A DNA stretch of 64,000 nucleotides from Mucilaginibacter celer (GTDB lineage Bacteria > Bacteroidota > Bacteroidia > Sphingobacteriales > Sphingobacteriaceae): contig NZ_CP032869.1 in assembly GCF_003576455.2 (NCBI RefSeq), forward strand, positions 4,154,001-4,218,000, written 5' to 3'. Positions 17,701 through 26,192 of the stretch are shown here, in pieces. A program made the position numbers and the translations under genes. The notes under the pieces are model-generated. The model was not told the DNA's origin. It searched no databases and saw nothing but the letters and a program-made list of their open reading frames with translations. Each line of letters begins with the position of its first letter. Within the stretch, counting starts at the first letter, position 1.

Positions 17701-17990
17701 CCCGCGAAGCTGTTGCCTTACGTTTACGCCCTATTTTGATGACCAGCCTGGCCATGATTGTAGGTATGATCCCGATGGCATCAGGCCTGGGTGAAGGCGG
17801 TGATCAAACATCACCTTTAGGCCGTGCGGTTATTGGCGGATTAATTGCCTCAACCTTCGCGGCATTGCTGATATTGCCATTGGTTTTTGCCTGGGCACAA
17901 GGTAATGCCACTACCCAATCTGTTTCGTTAGACCCGGAAGATAAAGAAAGTAAATTTTATATCCCTTTGCACCACCATGAACAAGCTTAA
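14739..17990 (+). CDS. RND-family efflux permease (AcrB/CusA type)
   Basis: 1083 aa inner membrane protein with 12 transmembrane segments in two halves and two large periplasmic loops. The first helix is followed by KIDIFPDLNLPVIYV, the classic RND start motif. The TM4 proton-relay segment reads LAIGILVDESTVTIENIHQHF, so the paired acidic residues are Asp-Glu where AcrB has Asp-Asp. It is driven by the proton gradient and works with the TolC and adaptor proteins on either side. Whether it exports drugs, metals or lipids is not clear. The stop overlaps the adaptor start by 14 bp. Confidence 0.95.
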   Translation: MGMIKGALQKPITILVIVAGLFFFGINAVRTIKIDIFPDLNLPVIYVSHPYGGFTPNQMEAYFGKQYVNLLLFVSGVKSIETKNIQGLTLIKVTFYEGTNMAQAAAEVTAYTNRAQSAFPQGSQPPFILRFDASTLPVGQLVLSSATRSNNELLDYALVYVRSSFTSIPGLVAPAPFGGNQRTILIKADPNLLRAHNLTPDQVVAALRENNQNTPAGNVRIGDYNYLAPSNTTIKKVQDFGDIPLYKNGIQTVFMKDVATIEDGADITNGYALINGKRSVYLPITKSATASTWDVVQNLKKALPRFQALLPEDVKLSFVFDQSVYVINAVKSLAEEGAIGAVLTGLMVLLFLGDKRGALIVILTIPTCIISAIFFLSLTHQTINIMTLSGLSLAIGILVDESTVTIENIHQHFDMGKPKALAIWDACKEIAFPKLLILFCILAVFAPAFTMNGIPGALFLPLALAIGFSMIVSYFLAQTFVPIMANWIMVNKHEDHSHKDGFALEDEGEPWEQKEKAMKAALEHKGKDATKFDKFRDSFMRLMDRMLPKRKLLVTVYLLGAFGLAFLLFATIGRDVLPKVNSGTFQVRLRAADGTRLERTELIAVKAQNILGDIVGKNHIAITSTFVGSHPSSFSTNPIYLFMAGPQEAVMQVSLTEDYKVNLDELKEKFRHSMAKQLPEVKLSFEPIELTDKILSQGSPTPIEVAITGKNKKQNVEYAFKVIDKLKSIDYLRDVQIGQSFNYPTIDINIDRQRAAQLGVGLNDISRSLVASTSSSRFTEKNNWIDEKSNLSYLVQVQVPEYQMASLNDVREIPVSANQARPVLGDVADVKTGTTFGENDNVGAVPTLSVTANINKKDLGTATNDVQKALNSLGEAPRGLKVELKGLSQTLTDTLDSLQGGLVVAVLVIFLMLAANFQSFKMSMVVLSTVPAVLFGSLFLVKITGATLNLQSYMGMIMSVGVSISNAVLLITNAEELRRHNGDALKSAREAVALRLRPILMTSLAMIVGMIPMASGLGEGGDQTSPLGRAVIGGLIASTFAALLILPLVFAWAQGNATTQSVSLDPEDKESKFYIPLHHHEQA

Positions 17991-19110
17991 AAATAAATCG
18001 ATATTGCTGCTTGCCGTTTTAGCAATGGCAATAGGCTCAATGAGTGCATGCCACTCGGATGATAAAGAAAAAAAGGAACAACAGGAAGAGCAGGAGCAAC
18101 AGGAAGCTGTTGAAAACCCAACTGTTGAAGTTGTGCCTGTAACCAAAGGCAGGCTAAGCAGCGCCATCACCATTCCTGGCGAATTACTCCCTTACCAACA
18201 GGTTGATCTGTATGCCAAAACCAATAGCTATGTAAAAAAGCTTTTGGTTGATATAGGATCAGAAGTACACACCGGCCAGCTATTGGCGGTACTGGAAGCT
18301 CCCGAAGTTAATTCGCAGGTGGCTTCGGCACAATCGCGCATTAAACAGTTTGAGGCTGTTTACTATGCCAGCAAAGCCACTTACGACAGGCTGCTGAGCA
18401 CCAGCAAAACCCCGGGTACCGTTTCGCAAAACGACCTGGAGCAGGCCGAAGCTAAAAAGAATGCCGATTTAGCCAATGTTGATGCCGCTAAATCGGGTTT
18501 AAAAGAAGTGTCGGCTAACTTAGCTTACCTCGAGATCCGCGCGCCTTTTGATGGTGTGGTTACCAGCCGTAATGTTAACCTGGGCGCTTATGTAGGTCCG
18601 GGGGGTAAAAGTACCGATCCGCTGTTTACCGTGCAGGATCAAAACCGGATGCGTTTGGTGGTATCGGTACCCGAAATTTATACCGGCGCTTTAAGCAGCA
18701 AAAGCGAAGTCAACTTTACGGTAAGGGCTTTACCAAGCGAAAAATTTACGGCACAGGTTAACCGTATAGCCGGAGCATTAGACGAGAAACTGCGCGCCGA
18801 ACGGCTGGAAATGGACGTATACAACAAAAGCAAAAAACTGTTGCCACACATGTTTGCCGAAGTGAGCGTACCACTTCCGGCCGGCGACAGCACCTATGTT
18901 GTACCTAAAACCGCCGTAGCCACATCTACCGAAAAGGTATTTGTAATTAAAGTAGTTAACAATAAAGCCGTTTGGGTTGATGTTAAAAAAGGCCTCACCA
19001 GCGGCGACAGCATCGAAATTTTCGGCGGCGATTTGAAGCCGGAAGATAAACTGGTTAAAGCAGCATCTGATGAGATCAGGAATGGATCGAATTTGAAAGT
19101 TAAAAATTAG
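17977..19110 (+). CDS. RND efflux periplasmic adaptor (HlyD/MFP family) lipoprotein
   Basis: 377 aa lipoprotein with lipobox SMSAC (Cys25), then a short Lys/Glu/Gln-rich linker (29-47). Barrel-sandwich lipoyl halves flank a helical hairpin: KLLVDIGSEVHTGQLLAVLEAPE and LEIRAPFDGVVTSRNVNLGAYV are the two lipoyl motifs. Beta-barrel and membrane-proximal domains follow. It bridges the permease and TolC in the periplasm. Being last in the operon (TolC-permease-adaptor) differs from the common adaptor-first order. A hairpin terminator follows. Confidence 0.94.
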   Translation: MNKLKNKSILLLAVLAMAIGSMSACHSDDKEKKEQQEEQEQQEAVENPTVEVVPVTKGRLSSAITIPGELLPYQQVDLYAKTNSYVKKLLVDIGSEVHTGQLLAVLEAPEVNSQVASAQSRIKQFEAVYYASKATYDRLLSTSKTPGTVSQNDLEQAEAKKNADLANVDAAKSGLKEVSANLAYLEIRAPFDGVVTSRNVNLGAYVGPGGKSTDPLFTVQDQNRMRLVVSVPEIYTGALSSKSEVNFTVRALPSEKFTAQVNRIAGALDEKLRAERLEMDVYNKSKKLLPHMFAEVSVPLPAGDSTYVVPKTAVATSTEKVFVIKVVNNKAVWVDVKKGLTSGDSIEIFGGDLKPEDKLVKAASDEIRNGSNLKVKN

Positions 19111-19152
19111 TTGGCTGATTAAGTTCAGTAAGGATTTGTGAAGGGATATGGA

Positions 19153-19183
19153 AGCCTGAAAGCGAAAGCTTTCGGGCTTTTTT
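19153..19183 (+). terminator. intrinsic terminator of the efflux operon
   Basis: The stem agcctgaaagc / gctttcgggct with a gaaa loop is followed by a run of T. Confidence 0.88.
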
Positions 19184-19316
19184 ACATTATCATCGCGAAG
19201 TCAATACAGTATAACAAGGATGTTCTTATTGATGTGTACCGGGATGACGCCCGCACAAATTTAGCAATACAAATGATCACCAGGTTTATTTATATAGGTT
19301 TTACCCTTTGACAGCC

Positions 19317-19730
19317 CTACTCAAATACCATTTTTAATGGTTTTAAGAAGTAAATCCCGTCCTCGCGGACACTGTATATATTCTCATCTTTTGCAGTGGA
19401 GTTAATATTGCTGATAACAATGTGAAACGAATTTGGGCTTACCTGCGCCAGAAATGTCCAGCCCTTCAACCGGGTCTGGTCTTCTATCTTTTTAATGATG
19501 TTCAGGATGTTCTCTTTGCGGTATGGCGGTTTCATGTTAATCAACGAATCCCGTAACTTCGTCGCCAGAAAATATTGAAACTTTGGGATCGAATGTTCAT
19601 TCGGTCCGGTTTTTTTGAACCGGAGTTCGGTGAATGTGTTAATGTTGCAGGCATTGTTTTTTTTTCCGTAATAATAACCTGTGATCATAGTGATACAACA
19701 AACGCACAGAATAATGAGATACTTTACCAT
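19317..19730 (-). CDS. hypothetical protein with N-terminal membrane segment
   Basis: 137 aa. Residues 3-20 form one hydrophobic segment containing three cysteines (LIILCVCCITMITGYYYG), a signal anchor or uncleaved signal. The remainder is a mixed soluble domain ending in alternating strands (SFHIVISNINS, EDGIYFLKPLKMVF). No family is recognised. Base composition and codon use fit the genome. It stands alone between the efflux terminator and a nested-palindrome element. Confidence 0.65.
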   Translation of the reverse strand: MVKYLIILCVCCITMITGYYYGKKNNACNINTFTELRFKKTGPNEHSIPKFQYFLATKLRDSLINMKPPYRKENILNIIKKIEDQTRLKGWTFLAQVSPNSFHIVISNINSTAKDENIYSVREDGIYFLKPLKMVFE

Positions 19731-19772
19731 ATTATTTTTTTACGAGTGAATCAAAAACCGGGGGCGTACTCC

Positions 19773-19896
19773 GCTGTCCGAAGTCTTCGACTTCGGACTA
19801 ATATGCATGTAGTCTGCGACTACATGACTAAACTGCAAAAGTCTGTAGTTGCAAACTACAAACATAACGTATCCGAGGTCAGAGACTTCGGACAGC
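19773..19896. repeat. nested-palindrome element, locus 1
   Basis: Outer hairpins near each end (tccgaagtc-ttc-gacttcgga, and at the far end its imperfect reverse complement) enclose two inner hairpins: 19806-19826 (9-bp stem, TGC loop) and 19844-19860 (7-bp stem, GCA loop). All four hairpins have 3-nt loops. It lies between two leftward genes. Confidence 0.85.
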
Positions 19897-19927
19897 AGTA
19901 GCAGTATAGCAGTAAATGTGTTATATC

Positions 19928-21346
19928 TTACTGCAACTTCTTAATCAACCCCGTCCCTATCGCATCCGTACTCTCCGCCGAGTTTGACAATATCACCACA
20001 GCCAACTTCTTCTCCGCATTAAAAGCCAAGAAGCTGCTGCTGCCGTAAGTACCGCCGTTATGGAAAATGTATTCCACCCCATCCACCACAATAATATGCC
20101 AGCCTAAAGCTATTTTGGTATCCTTGCTATAAGTAACCTCATGCGTTTGCGCAAAAGCCTTTGCAAGCTTATCTGCACCTCCGTTCATATTAGCCTTAGC
20201 GTATATCAACAGATCATTTACCGTTGAATGCAGCGCCCCGCAGGCGGCAAGGGCGTTAAAATCCCAGGGTACGGTTTGGTCGCCGTACTGGCTGTATACT
20301 TTGGTAAAGTTGGGTTGTTGCAGAGGGCTTAAATGTTGTACGGTATTTTTCATCCCGAGCGGCGTACAAATAACCTCCTGCACCATCTGATCGAAAGTTT
20401 TACCGCTTATTTGCGATAAAATCGTTCCTAACAACCCCACTCCGAGGTTTGAGTAAGCATACTGCTCACCGGGTTTGCTATTGAGCTTACATTTTTTGAG
20501 ATAAGTGTATAAAAGCCGCTTGTTATAGCTTTTATATGGATTAGCCGCGCCAGCCGAATCAAATTGCAGGTTTTCGGGGATACGTGCAAGGCCGGAGGTA
20601 TGGTTGCTTAGTTGCAACAAGGTAATGCCGTTAAGCGCGGGGTTTGTTTTTACAGAATCGGGCAGGTATTTTGTTATGGGATCGGTTAGTTTTATCTTGC
20701 CCTCGTTAGCATACCAGGCCAGCAATGTGGCGGTAAAAGTTTTGGTGATGGATCCTATTTCGAATATGGTATTAGCCGTCGGCAACTGATTATTAGTCCT
20801 TGCGGTTTCGCCGTAATTGTAGGTAGAGAGTTGCCCGTTTTTCAATATACCAATGCTTAAACCAACGGTGTTGAGTTTTTGAATATAAGGGCGGGCTATT
20901 TCATCAACCTGTTTATCCATATCGCTAAGCATTTTATTGGATGTAAGTGCCTGTGTGGTTTTATCGGCAGTAACTTCTTTATATGGCTGAAACAGGAATA
21001 ATTCGATCTTATTACCGGCATCAAGGCTCATGAGTAATTGCAGCGTTACCGATTGAAATACCAGTTTGTAAGTGCTTACTTTGTTATTTACAAAGCTGAT
21101 CACGGTAGAGCCTTTGATCTGGTTTAAGGGGAACACCTGCTGCTCCATCAAACTGCGAAACTGCCCGCTGCCCACCGCATGCCTGAAATTAGCGCCGGTT
21201 AAGTTATAGATCGAATCGGCTTGTTTAGCGTTAAAATATGTTTTCACAAGCGCGAAAACCGAGTCGGTTTTAAACTGCTGATGGCTTTGGGCAAAGGCGA
21301 AGTTGCCCGCAAACAGCCATGCAATAAGGCAAAGTTTAAACTTCAT
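19928..21346 (-). CDS. serine hydrolase, beta-lactamase/PBP4-like family
   Basis: 472 aa, secreted (signal peptide ending FAFAQ). The N-terminal part (about 25-125) is a DUF3887-like small domain; the C-terminal part is the class C beta-lactamase/D-alanyl-D-alanine carboxypeptidase fold. The catalytic motifs are present: SITK with Ser199 and Lys202, YSN in YAYSNLGVG, and HNGG near residue 430. Members act as peptidases, esterases or carboxypeptidases; true beta-lactam resistance cannot be assumed. It is likely transcribed with the next leftward genes, as the upstream gene ends 11 bp away. Confidence 0.9.
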   Translation of the reverse strand: MKFKLCLIAWLFAGNFAFAQSHQQFKTDSVFALVKTYFNAKQADSIYNLTGANFRHAVGSGQFRSLMEQQVFPLNQIKGSTVISFVNNKVSTYKLVFQSVTLQLLMSLDAGNKIELFLFQPYKEVTADKTTQALTSNKMLSDMDKQVDEIARPYIQKLNTVGLSIGILKNGQLSTYNYGETARTNNQLPTANTIFEIGSITKTFTATLLAWYANEGKIKLTDPITKYLPDSVKTNPALNGITLLQLSNHTSGLARIPENLQFDSAGAANPYKSYNKRLLYTYLKKCKLNSKPGEQYAYSNLGVGLLGTILSQISGKTFDQMVQEVICTPLGMKNTVQHLSPLQQPNFTKVYSQYGDQTVPWDFNALAACGALHSTVNDLLIYAKANMNGGADKLAKAFAQTHEVTYSKDTKIALGWHIIVVDGVEYIFHNGGTYGSSSFLAFNAEKKLAVVILSNSAESTDAIGTGLIKKLQ

Positions 21347-21357
21347 TAATTTATTGG

Positions 21358-21900
21358 TTAAAGATCTTTAAAATCCGCAGTGAGGTAGTTACCTGCCAAA
21401 GGGTCGGTCAGGTTTAAAAACCTGCGTTCATTGTACTTCCAAACCCTGCGGAAAATGATAACGCCAATAATGGCACCTAAAATATAGTTGTAGCTGATAA
21501 AACTAAACATACCACCAAAAACCTCCATCCCATCCCGGATATCTTTACCGGTACAGATCAGCATAATGGTACTTGTTGCAATAGATATAGCTAAACCATA
21601 TAAAAAGCCGCCGTTAATGATGCAATAATCCCACATGCCCCGTTTACGGGCGGTTTCCCATTGCTTAACAAAGCGGATGTTTTCGATGTCCTCGGCAGTA
21701 AGTCCTTTAGCCTTTAAACGGGCTTCCTCAACAAGGCTTTGTTGATAACGATAATAACCCTGAACGATTGACAACGGAAAGTAGATCAACCAAAACAAGT
21801 TGTGCTTGTCAAAAACAAACCACAATAAAGCTATCACAAATGATACGATGTACCCTTTGTAACTAACTTTCAGATATGATTTGAATTTGTCGATGCTCAT
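21358..21900 (-). CDS. multipass membrane protein of unknown function
   Basis: 180 aa with hydrophobic segments at about 17-30, 32-46, 96-116 and 130-150, separated by a charged cytoplasmic-looking stretch (EEARLKAKGLTAEDIENIRFVKQWETARKRG). No family is recognised with confidence. Its start is 15 bp after the pyrB stop on the same strand and the serine hydrolase follows 11 bp later, so the three may be one transcript. No link to pyrimidine synthesis is suggested by the sequence itself. Confidence 0.75.
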   Translation of the reverse strand: MSIDKFKSYLKVSYKGYIVSFVIALLWFVFDKHNLFWLIYFPLSIVQGYYRYQQSLVEEARLKAKGLTAEDIENIRFVKQWETARKRGMWDYCIINGGFLYGLAISIATSTIMLICTGKDIRDGMEVFGGMFSFISYNYILGAIIGVIIFRRVWKYNERRFLNLTDPLAGNYLTADFKDL

Positions 21901-21915
21901 ACCTGAAAGCCATTT

Positions 21916-22848
21916 TTAAATAGTTGGAGTTTGTCCGGCCAGTAAGTAAAGCACGGCCATACGTACAGCAACACCGTTTTCAACCTGATCAAGGATGATG
22001 GATTGCTTGCTATCTGCTACATCGCTGGTGATCTCCACACCACGGTTAATAGGGCCGGGGTGCATTACGGTGATCTCTTTATCCAGCGAATCCAATATCG
22101 TTTTATTGAGGCCGAACAGCATGGTATATTCCCTTAAGGATGGGAAGTATTTAATGTCCTGGCGTTCCAATTGGATGCGGAGCATATTAGCTACATCGCA
22201 CCAATTAAGGGCTTTTCTTAAATTATGCTCAACCTTTACACCTAATGAGCCAATGTATTTGGGGATTAATGTAGTAGGGCCACAAACCATTACCTCAGCA
22301 CCTAATTGTTTCAGGCAAAGGATGTTTGATAATGCTACACGCGAGTGTAGGATATCACCAACGATTACCACCTTTTTACCGGCTACATCGCCGTATTTTT
22401 CGCGGATAGAGAAAGCATCGAGCAATGCCTGCGTAGGGTGCTCATGCGCGCCATCACCGGCGTTTACAATCTGGGCTTTTACATGTTTCGACAAAAAGAT
22501 ACCGGCACCTGCATATGGGTGGCGCATTACCACCATATCAACCTTCATAGCCAGGATGTTGTTCACAGTATCAATCAAGGTTTCGCCTTTGCTTACCGAT
22601 GATGATGAGGCCGCGAAGTTTACCACATCTGCCGAAAGTCTTTTCTCGGCCAGTTCAAACGATAAACGGGTACGGGTGGAGTTCTCGAAAAAGATATTGG
22701 CGATAGTTACATCACGCAACGATGGCACTTTTTTAATAGGCCTGTTCAAAACAGATTTAAATGTATCGGCAGTTTCAAATATCAGTTCAATATCTGCGCG
22801 GTTTAAATCTTTAATACCTAATAAGTGTCGTGTGCTCAGTCCTGCCAT
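21916..22848 (-). CDS. pyrB: aspartate carbamoyltransferase catalytic subunit
   Basis: 310 aa, full length for catalytic chains. It joins carbamoyl phosphate to aspartate, the committed step of pyrimidine synthesis. FFENSTRTRLSFE (about 53-65) is the carbamoyl-phosphate loop, HPTQALLD its second contact, and HPGPINRGVE the conserved C-terminal loop. The pyrI regulatory chain gene is not adjacent. The upstream gene on the same strand is pyrR, 165 bp away, with a REP-like repeat in between, consistent with a pyr operon. Confidence 0.97.
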   Translation of the reverse strand: MAGLSTRHLLGIKDLNRADIELIFETADTFKSVLNRPIKKVPSLRDVTIANIFFENSTRTRLSFELAEKRLSADVVNFAASSSSVSKGETLIDTVNNILAMKVDMVVMRHPYAGAGIFLSKHVKAQIVNAGDGAHEHPTQALLDAFSIREKYGDVAGKKVVIVGDILHSRVALSNILCLKQLGAEVMVCGPTTLIPKYIGSLGVKVEHNLRKALNWCDVANMLRIQLERQDIKYFPSLREYTMLFGLNKTILDSLDKEITVMHPGPINRGVEITSDVADSKQSIILDQVENGVAVRMAVLYLLAGQTPTI

Positions 22849-22910
22849 GTTATTTTGATTTCGGATTTCGGATGTTCGATTTCTGAATTAAAATTGTTGT
22901 TATTGTAATT

Positions 22911-22992
22911 CGTCATTGCGAGGAGCGAAGCAATCGCATGCTATACAGGGCGGATTTGCTTCCGTGCGATTGCTTCGTGCCTCGCAATGACG
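22911..22992. repeat. REP-like palindrome copy B
   Basis: 82 bp with complementary arms of about 28 bp (cgtcattgcgagg... / ...cctcgcaatgacg) around an asymmetric loop containing ctatacagggcgga. It has the same orientation as copies A and D and lies within the pyrR-pyrB gap. The 22858-22890 stretch beside it is a degenerate tcggatttcggat simple repeat. Confidence 0.92.
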
Positions 22993-23013
22993 GGGTGTTT
23001 ATGTCTCTTTTAT

Positions 23014-23562
23014 TTATTCTGCTGCCTCCGAAACAAGAACAATCTTGTCTTCGCCATCAGTATCTCTCCAGCTTACTACTACTTTTTGCGATGCAATAGA
23101 GTCAACTTCAATCCCCACATAATCTGCCGATACGGGAATGTGGCGTGAATATCTTCTGTCTACCAGCGCTAAAAGTTCTACTTTTTCCGGGCGACCGAAT
23201 GCCTGTAACGCATCCATAGCAGCACGGATAGTGCGGCCAGTCCAAAGTACATCATCCATCATGATCACTTTTTTTCCTTCGATGATAAAATCTATTTTGG
23301 TTTGATTTGGTAACAACTGCGATTCGCGGCGGCGGAAGTCGTCACGATAAAATGTAATATCAAGATCGCCGTTCAGTATTTTTTTATCCGGGAGGATTTT
23401 CCTTAGCTCTTCAGCCACGCGTCTTGATAAATAGATGCCGCGGGGCTGGATGCCAATTAATACGGTATTTGAAAAATCATTATGATTTTCAATTAATTGG
23501 CGACATAAACGTTGTATGGTGATTTGAAACTTTTGTCCGTCGAGCAGTGTCAGATTTTGCAT
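23014..23562 (-). CDS. pyrR: bifunctional pyr operon regulator / uracil phosphoribosyltransferase
   Basis: 182 aa from the ATG at 23562; an upstream TTG in frame is rejected because it lies in the promoter. Type I phosphoribosyltransferase fold: VIMMDDVLWTGRTIRAAMDAL is the PRPP-binding loop, and GIQPRGIYLSRRVAEEL the PyrR-typical N-terminal motif. PyrR binds pyr mRNA or makes UMP from uracil and PRPP. No clear anti-terminator structure is seen before pyrB here, so RNA regulation at this site is unproven; in Bacteroidota the mechanism is not well established. Confidence 0.93.
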   Translation of the reverse strand: MQNLTLLDGQKFQITIQRLCRQLIENHNDFSNTVLIGIQPRGIYLSRRVAEELRKILPDKKILNGDLDITFYRDDFRRRESQLLPNQTKIDFIIEGKKVIMMDDVLWTGRTIRAAMDALQAFGRPEKVELLALVDRRYSRHIPVSADYVGIEVDSIASQKVVVSWRDTDGEDKIVLVSEAAE

Positions 23563-23580
23563 CGTATGGGTGGATTTGGG

Positions 23581-23588
23581 CAAAAGTA
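23581..23588 (-). promoter_or_regulatory. -7 promoter element TACTTTTG of pyrR
   Basis: TAnnTTTG match on the minus strand, 18 nt before the pyrR ATG. Confidence 0.55.
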
Positions 23589-23652
23589 ATAATTTGTTTT
23601 CAAAAGCCCCCTTTAAATCTCCCCCGGAAGGGGAGACTTTTTAAACATGAAC

Positions 23653-24048
23653 TTATTTTGATAATCCCTTTAATACCTTGACTGCTCTTTCGGCATCCTT
23701 TTTCGCAACAAAAATATGGTCATGATAATAGGCTGCTACTACGTTGCAACTGATACTCTGTTTAGCCAGCGCGGTGGCAAATGCTGCAGTAAGCCCGGTA
23801 GCCTCAAGTGATGAATGAATGGTTAAGGTGATCCAGGCGGCAATGTAACTATACTCAAGGTTTAGCTCATCGGCTGTTTCTTTTTTAAGGATGAGGGTTA
23901 TGGCTTCTTCTTCTTTAAAAAAGGCTATGATATCATTAAGGTTGATATTGTTTGCTGTTGTAGTTGTGCAGTAAACATAATCACCGGGGTTAAGTACGGG
24001 TGTCATGTTTTTGAGCAGGGTGTTGAGGTTGGTTTCTCCGGTGGGCAT
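23653..24048 (-). CDS. ACT-domain protein (DUF2241 type)
   Basis: 131 aa from ATG 24048. Two tandem ACT-like halves: MPTGETNLNTLLKNMTPVLNPGDYVYCTT is the characteristic N-terminal ACT_3 motif, and TIHSSLEATGLTAAFATALAKQSISCNVVAAYYHDHIFV the second, ACT_7-like half. Such small proteins bind amino acids or similar ligands; none has a firm function. It sits 65 bp upstream of the pyrR promoter and is probably a separate transcript. Confidence 0.88.
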   Translation of the reverse strand: MPTGETNLNTLLKNMTPVLNPGDYVYCTTTTANNINLNDIIAFFKEEEAITLILKKETADELNLEYSYIAAWITLTIHSSLEATGLTAAFATALAKQSISCNVVAAYYHDHIFVAKKDAERAVKVLKGLSK

Positions 24049-24072
24049 TTTCAAATATATAAAAACTAACAA

Positions 24073-24154
24073 CGTCATTGCGAGGCACGAAGCAATCGCA
24101 CGGAAGCAAATCCGCCCTGTACAGTTCGCGATTGCTTCGTTCCTCGCAATGACG
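24073..24154. repeat. REP-like palindrome copy C (inverted)
   Basis: 82 bp, same arms as copies A, B and D but with the loop in the opposite orientation (cggaagcaaatccgccctgt). It lies between rpsA and the ACT gene, next to the rpsA terminator. Confidence 0.92.
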
Positions 24155-24162
24155 GACGGACA

Positions 24163-24195
24163 AAAAAAAGCCTCCCGATTAAATCGGGAGGCTTG
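24163..24195 (-). terminator. intrinsic terminator of rpsA
   Basis: On the minus strand, the stem agcctcccgattt / aaatcgggaggct is followed by a run of eight T. Confidence 0.9.
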
Positions 24196-24219
24196 TATAA
24201 AAAGTGGTTAAGCTATTAA

Positions 24220-26172
24220 TTAAGCTTCTTCTTCAGAGCCGGTTTTACGTGCTTTGTTTTCAGCACCTTCCATTTGCTCTTTCAATTGTGCTAATACGCT
24301 CAGATCACCCAAAGTTGATTTTTCAACCGAATCTTTCACTTTTTTCACCGCGTTGGTAGCAGCTTTTGCTTCTTTTTTGCGGGCTTCAAATTCTTGTACG
24401 CGGGCATCAGCACGGGCTTCTTCCCAGATACGTGAGTGTGAAATAACGATACGTTTGTTCTCTTTGTTAAATTCGATAATTTTGAATTCAGCAGCCTCTT
24501 CAGCTTTTAATGATTTGCCGTCTTCTTTAACCAGGTGTTTGGTTGGCGCGAAGCCTTCAACACCATAAGGTAAAGCTACGATAGCACCTTTATCAGTTAC
24601 TTTAATCACAGTACCTTCGTGAATCGAATCGATAGTGAAGATAGTTTCAAAAGTATCCCAAGGATTTTCTTCAAGCTGTTTGTGGCCTAAGCTTAATTTA
24701 CGGTTCTCAACATCAAGTTCAAGTACAACCACGTTCAGTTTTTCACCAACTTTAGTGAATTCGTTAGGGTGGTTAACTTTTTTAGACCATGAAAGGTCAG
24801 AGATGTGGATCAAGCCGTCGATACCGTCTTCCAGTTCAACAAACACACCAAAGTTGGTCATGTTTTTAACTGTAGCAACGTGTTGTGTACCAACTGCATA
24901 CCTTTCAGCAGCATTTTGCCAAGGATCAGGGGTTAATTGTTTAATACCCAATGACATTTTGCGCTCTTCGCGGTCTAAAGTCAATACCTGAGCTTCGATC
25001 TCGTCGCCAACTTTCAGGAATTCCTGAGGGTTACGCAGGTTTTGTGACCATGACATTTCTGATACGTGGATCAAACCTTCAACACCAGGGATGATTTCAA
25101 GGAATGCACCATAATCAGCAACGGTAACGATTTTACCTTTAACTTTTGATCCAACCTGAATTTCTTCAGAAAGGCTTTGCCAAGGATGTGGGGTTAATTG
25201 TTTCAAGCCCAGAGCAATACGTTTTTTCTCGTCATCAAAGTCAAGCACAACAACGTTGATTTTTTGATCCAATGCAAGAATTTCGCGTGGGTGCTCGATA
25301 CGGCCCCATGAAATATCTGTAATGTGCAGTAAGCCGTCAACGCCACCAAGGTCGATGAATACACCGAAGTCGGTAATGTTTTTAACGGTACCTTCCAATA
25401 CCTGACCTTTTTCAAGGCGTGCAACAATTTCAGTTTTTTGGTTTTCCAGATCGTCTTCGATAAGCACTTTGTGCGATACCACAACGTTCTTGAATTCGTG
25501 GTTGATTTTAACAACTTTGAATTCCATAGTTTTACCTACGTACACATCGTAATCCCTGATAGGTTTGATATCGATCTGCGAGCCAGGTAAGAAGGCTTCA
25601 ACGCCCATGATGTCAACAATTAAACCACCTTTAGTACGGCTCTTAACAAAGCCGGTGATGATCTCATCGTTATCAAGTGCTGAATTAATACGCTCCCATG
25701 ATTTTTGAGTTTTTGCGCGTTTGCGTGAAAGTACTAACTGACCGTTAGCATCTTCCTGTGACTCAACAAAAACGTCAACTTTATCACCGATCTTCAGATC
25801 TGGAGTGTCGCGGAATTCTGATACTGATACTAAACCGTCTGATTTGAAACCTACGTTAAGTACAACATCTTTGTTGTTAACGTTAACAACAGTACCGGTG
25901 ATGATTTCGCCTTTGGTGATAGAGCTGAAAGTTCCATCATACAATTTCTCAAATTTCTCACGGTCGTCATCGCTGTAGTTACCAAATTTTTTATCGTCTG
26001 CATCCCAGTCGAAATCTTCGCTTGGTGTTAAGGCGATCTTTGATTTGATCTCTTCGATAGATATTGAATCAGCTTCTGATTCAACAGTTTCTTTTTCGCC
26101 AGACGCTTTAACTGCACCCAGTTCAGCTTCTTTCGCTTTTAATTCTTTTTCTGCTTCTTGTTTTTTTGCCAT
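24220..26172 (-). CDS. rpsA: 30S ribosomal protein S1
   Basis: 650 aa with six S1 (OB-fold) repeats, seen as recurring blocks such as GTVKNITDFGVFIDLGGVDGLLHITDISWGRIEHP and GKIVTVADYGAFLEIIPGVEGLIHVSEMSW. The N-terminal 60 residues are acidic and the C-terminal tail is Lys/Glu-rich (KVKDSVEKSTLGDLSVLAQLKEQMEGAENKARKTGSEEEA), as in Bacteroidota S1. It binds mRNA and helps initiation on the 30S subunit. ATG at 26172 has a strong ggag Shine-Dalgarno, unusual in this phylum, and a hairpin at the start of the leader. Monocistronic with its own terminator. Confidence 0.97.
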   Translation of the reverse strand: MAKKQEAEKELKAKEAELGAVKASGEKETVESEADSISIEEIKSKIALTPSEDFDWDADDKKFGNYSDDDREKFEKLYDGTFSSITKGEIITGTVVNVNNKDVVLNVGFKSDGLVSVSEFRDTPDLKIGDKVDVFVESQEDANGQLVLSRKRAKTQKSWERINSALDNDEIITGFVKSRTKGGLIVDIMGVEAFLPGSQIDIKPIRDYDVYVGKTMEFKVVKINHEFKNVVVSHKVLIEDDLENQKTEIVARLEKGQVLEGTVKNITDFGVFIDLGGVDGLLHITDISWGRIEHPREILALDQKINVVVLDFDDEKKRIALGLKQLTPHPWQSLSEEIQVGSKVKGKIVTVADYGAFLEIIPGVEGLIHVSEMSWSQNLRNPQEFLKVGDEIEAQVLTLDREERKMSLGIKQLTPDPWQNAAERYAVGTQHVATVKNMTNFGVFVELEDGIDGLIHISDLSWSKKVNHPNEFTKVGEKLNVVVLELDVENRKLSLGHKQLEENPWDTFETIFTIDSIHEGTVIKVTDKGAIVALPYGVEGFAPTKHLVKEDGKSLKAEEAAEFKIIEFNKENKRIVISHSRIWEEARADARVQEFEARKKEAKAATNAVKKVKDSVEKSTLGDLSVLAQLKEQMEGAENKARKTGSEEEA

Positions 26173-26192
26173 TAATTAATTTATCTCCTTTT

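Noticed and set aside
19928..21346. True antibiotic-resistance beta-lactamase.
   Set aside because: The fold and SxxK/YxN/HxG motifs are shared by many esterases and peptidases, and the N-terminal extra domain is not seen in class C resistance enzymes.
21995..22858. 287-aa open frame antisense to pyrB.
   Set aside because: A shadow of a highly conserved gene; its composition (many Ser, Thr and Cys) is typical of antisense frames.
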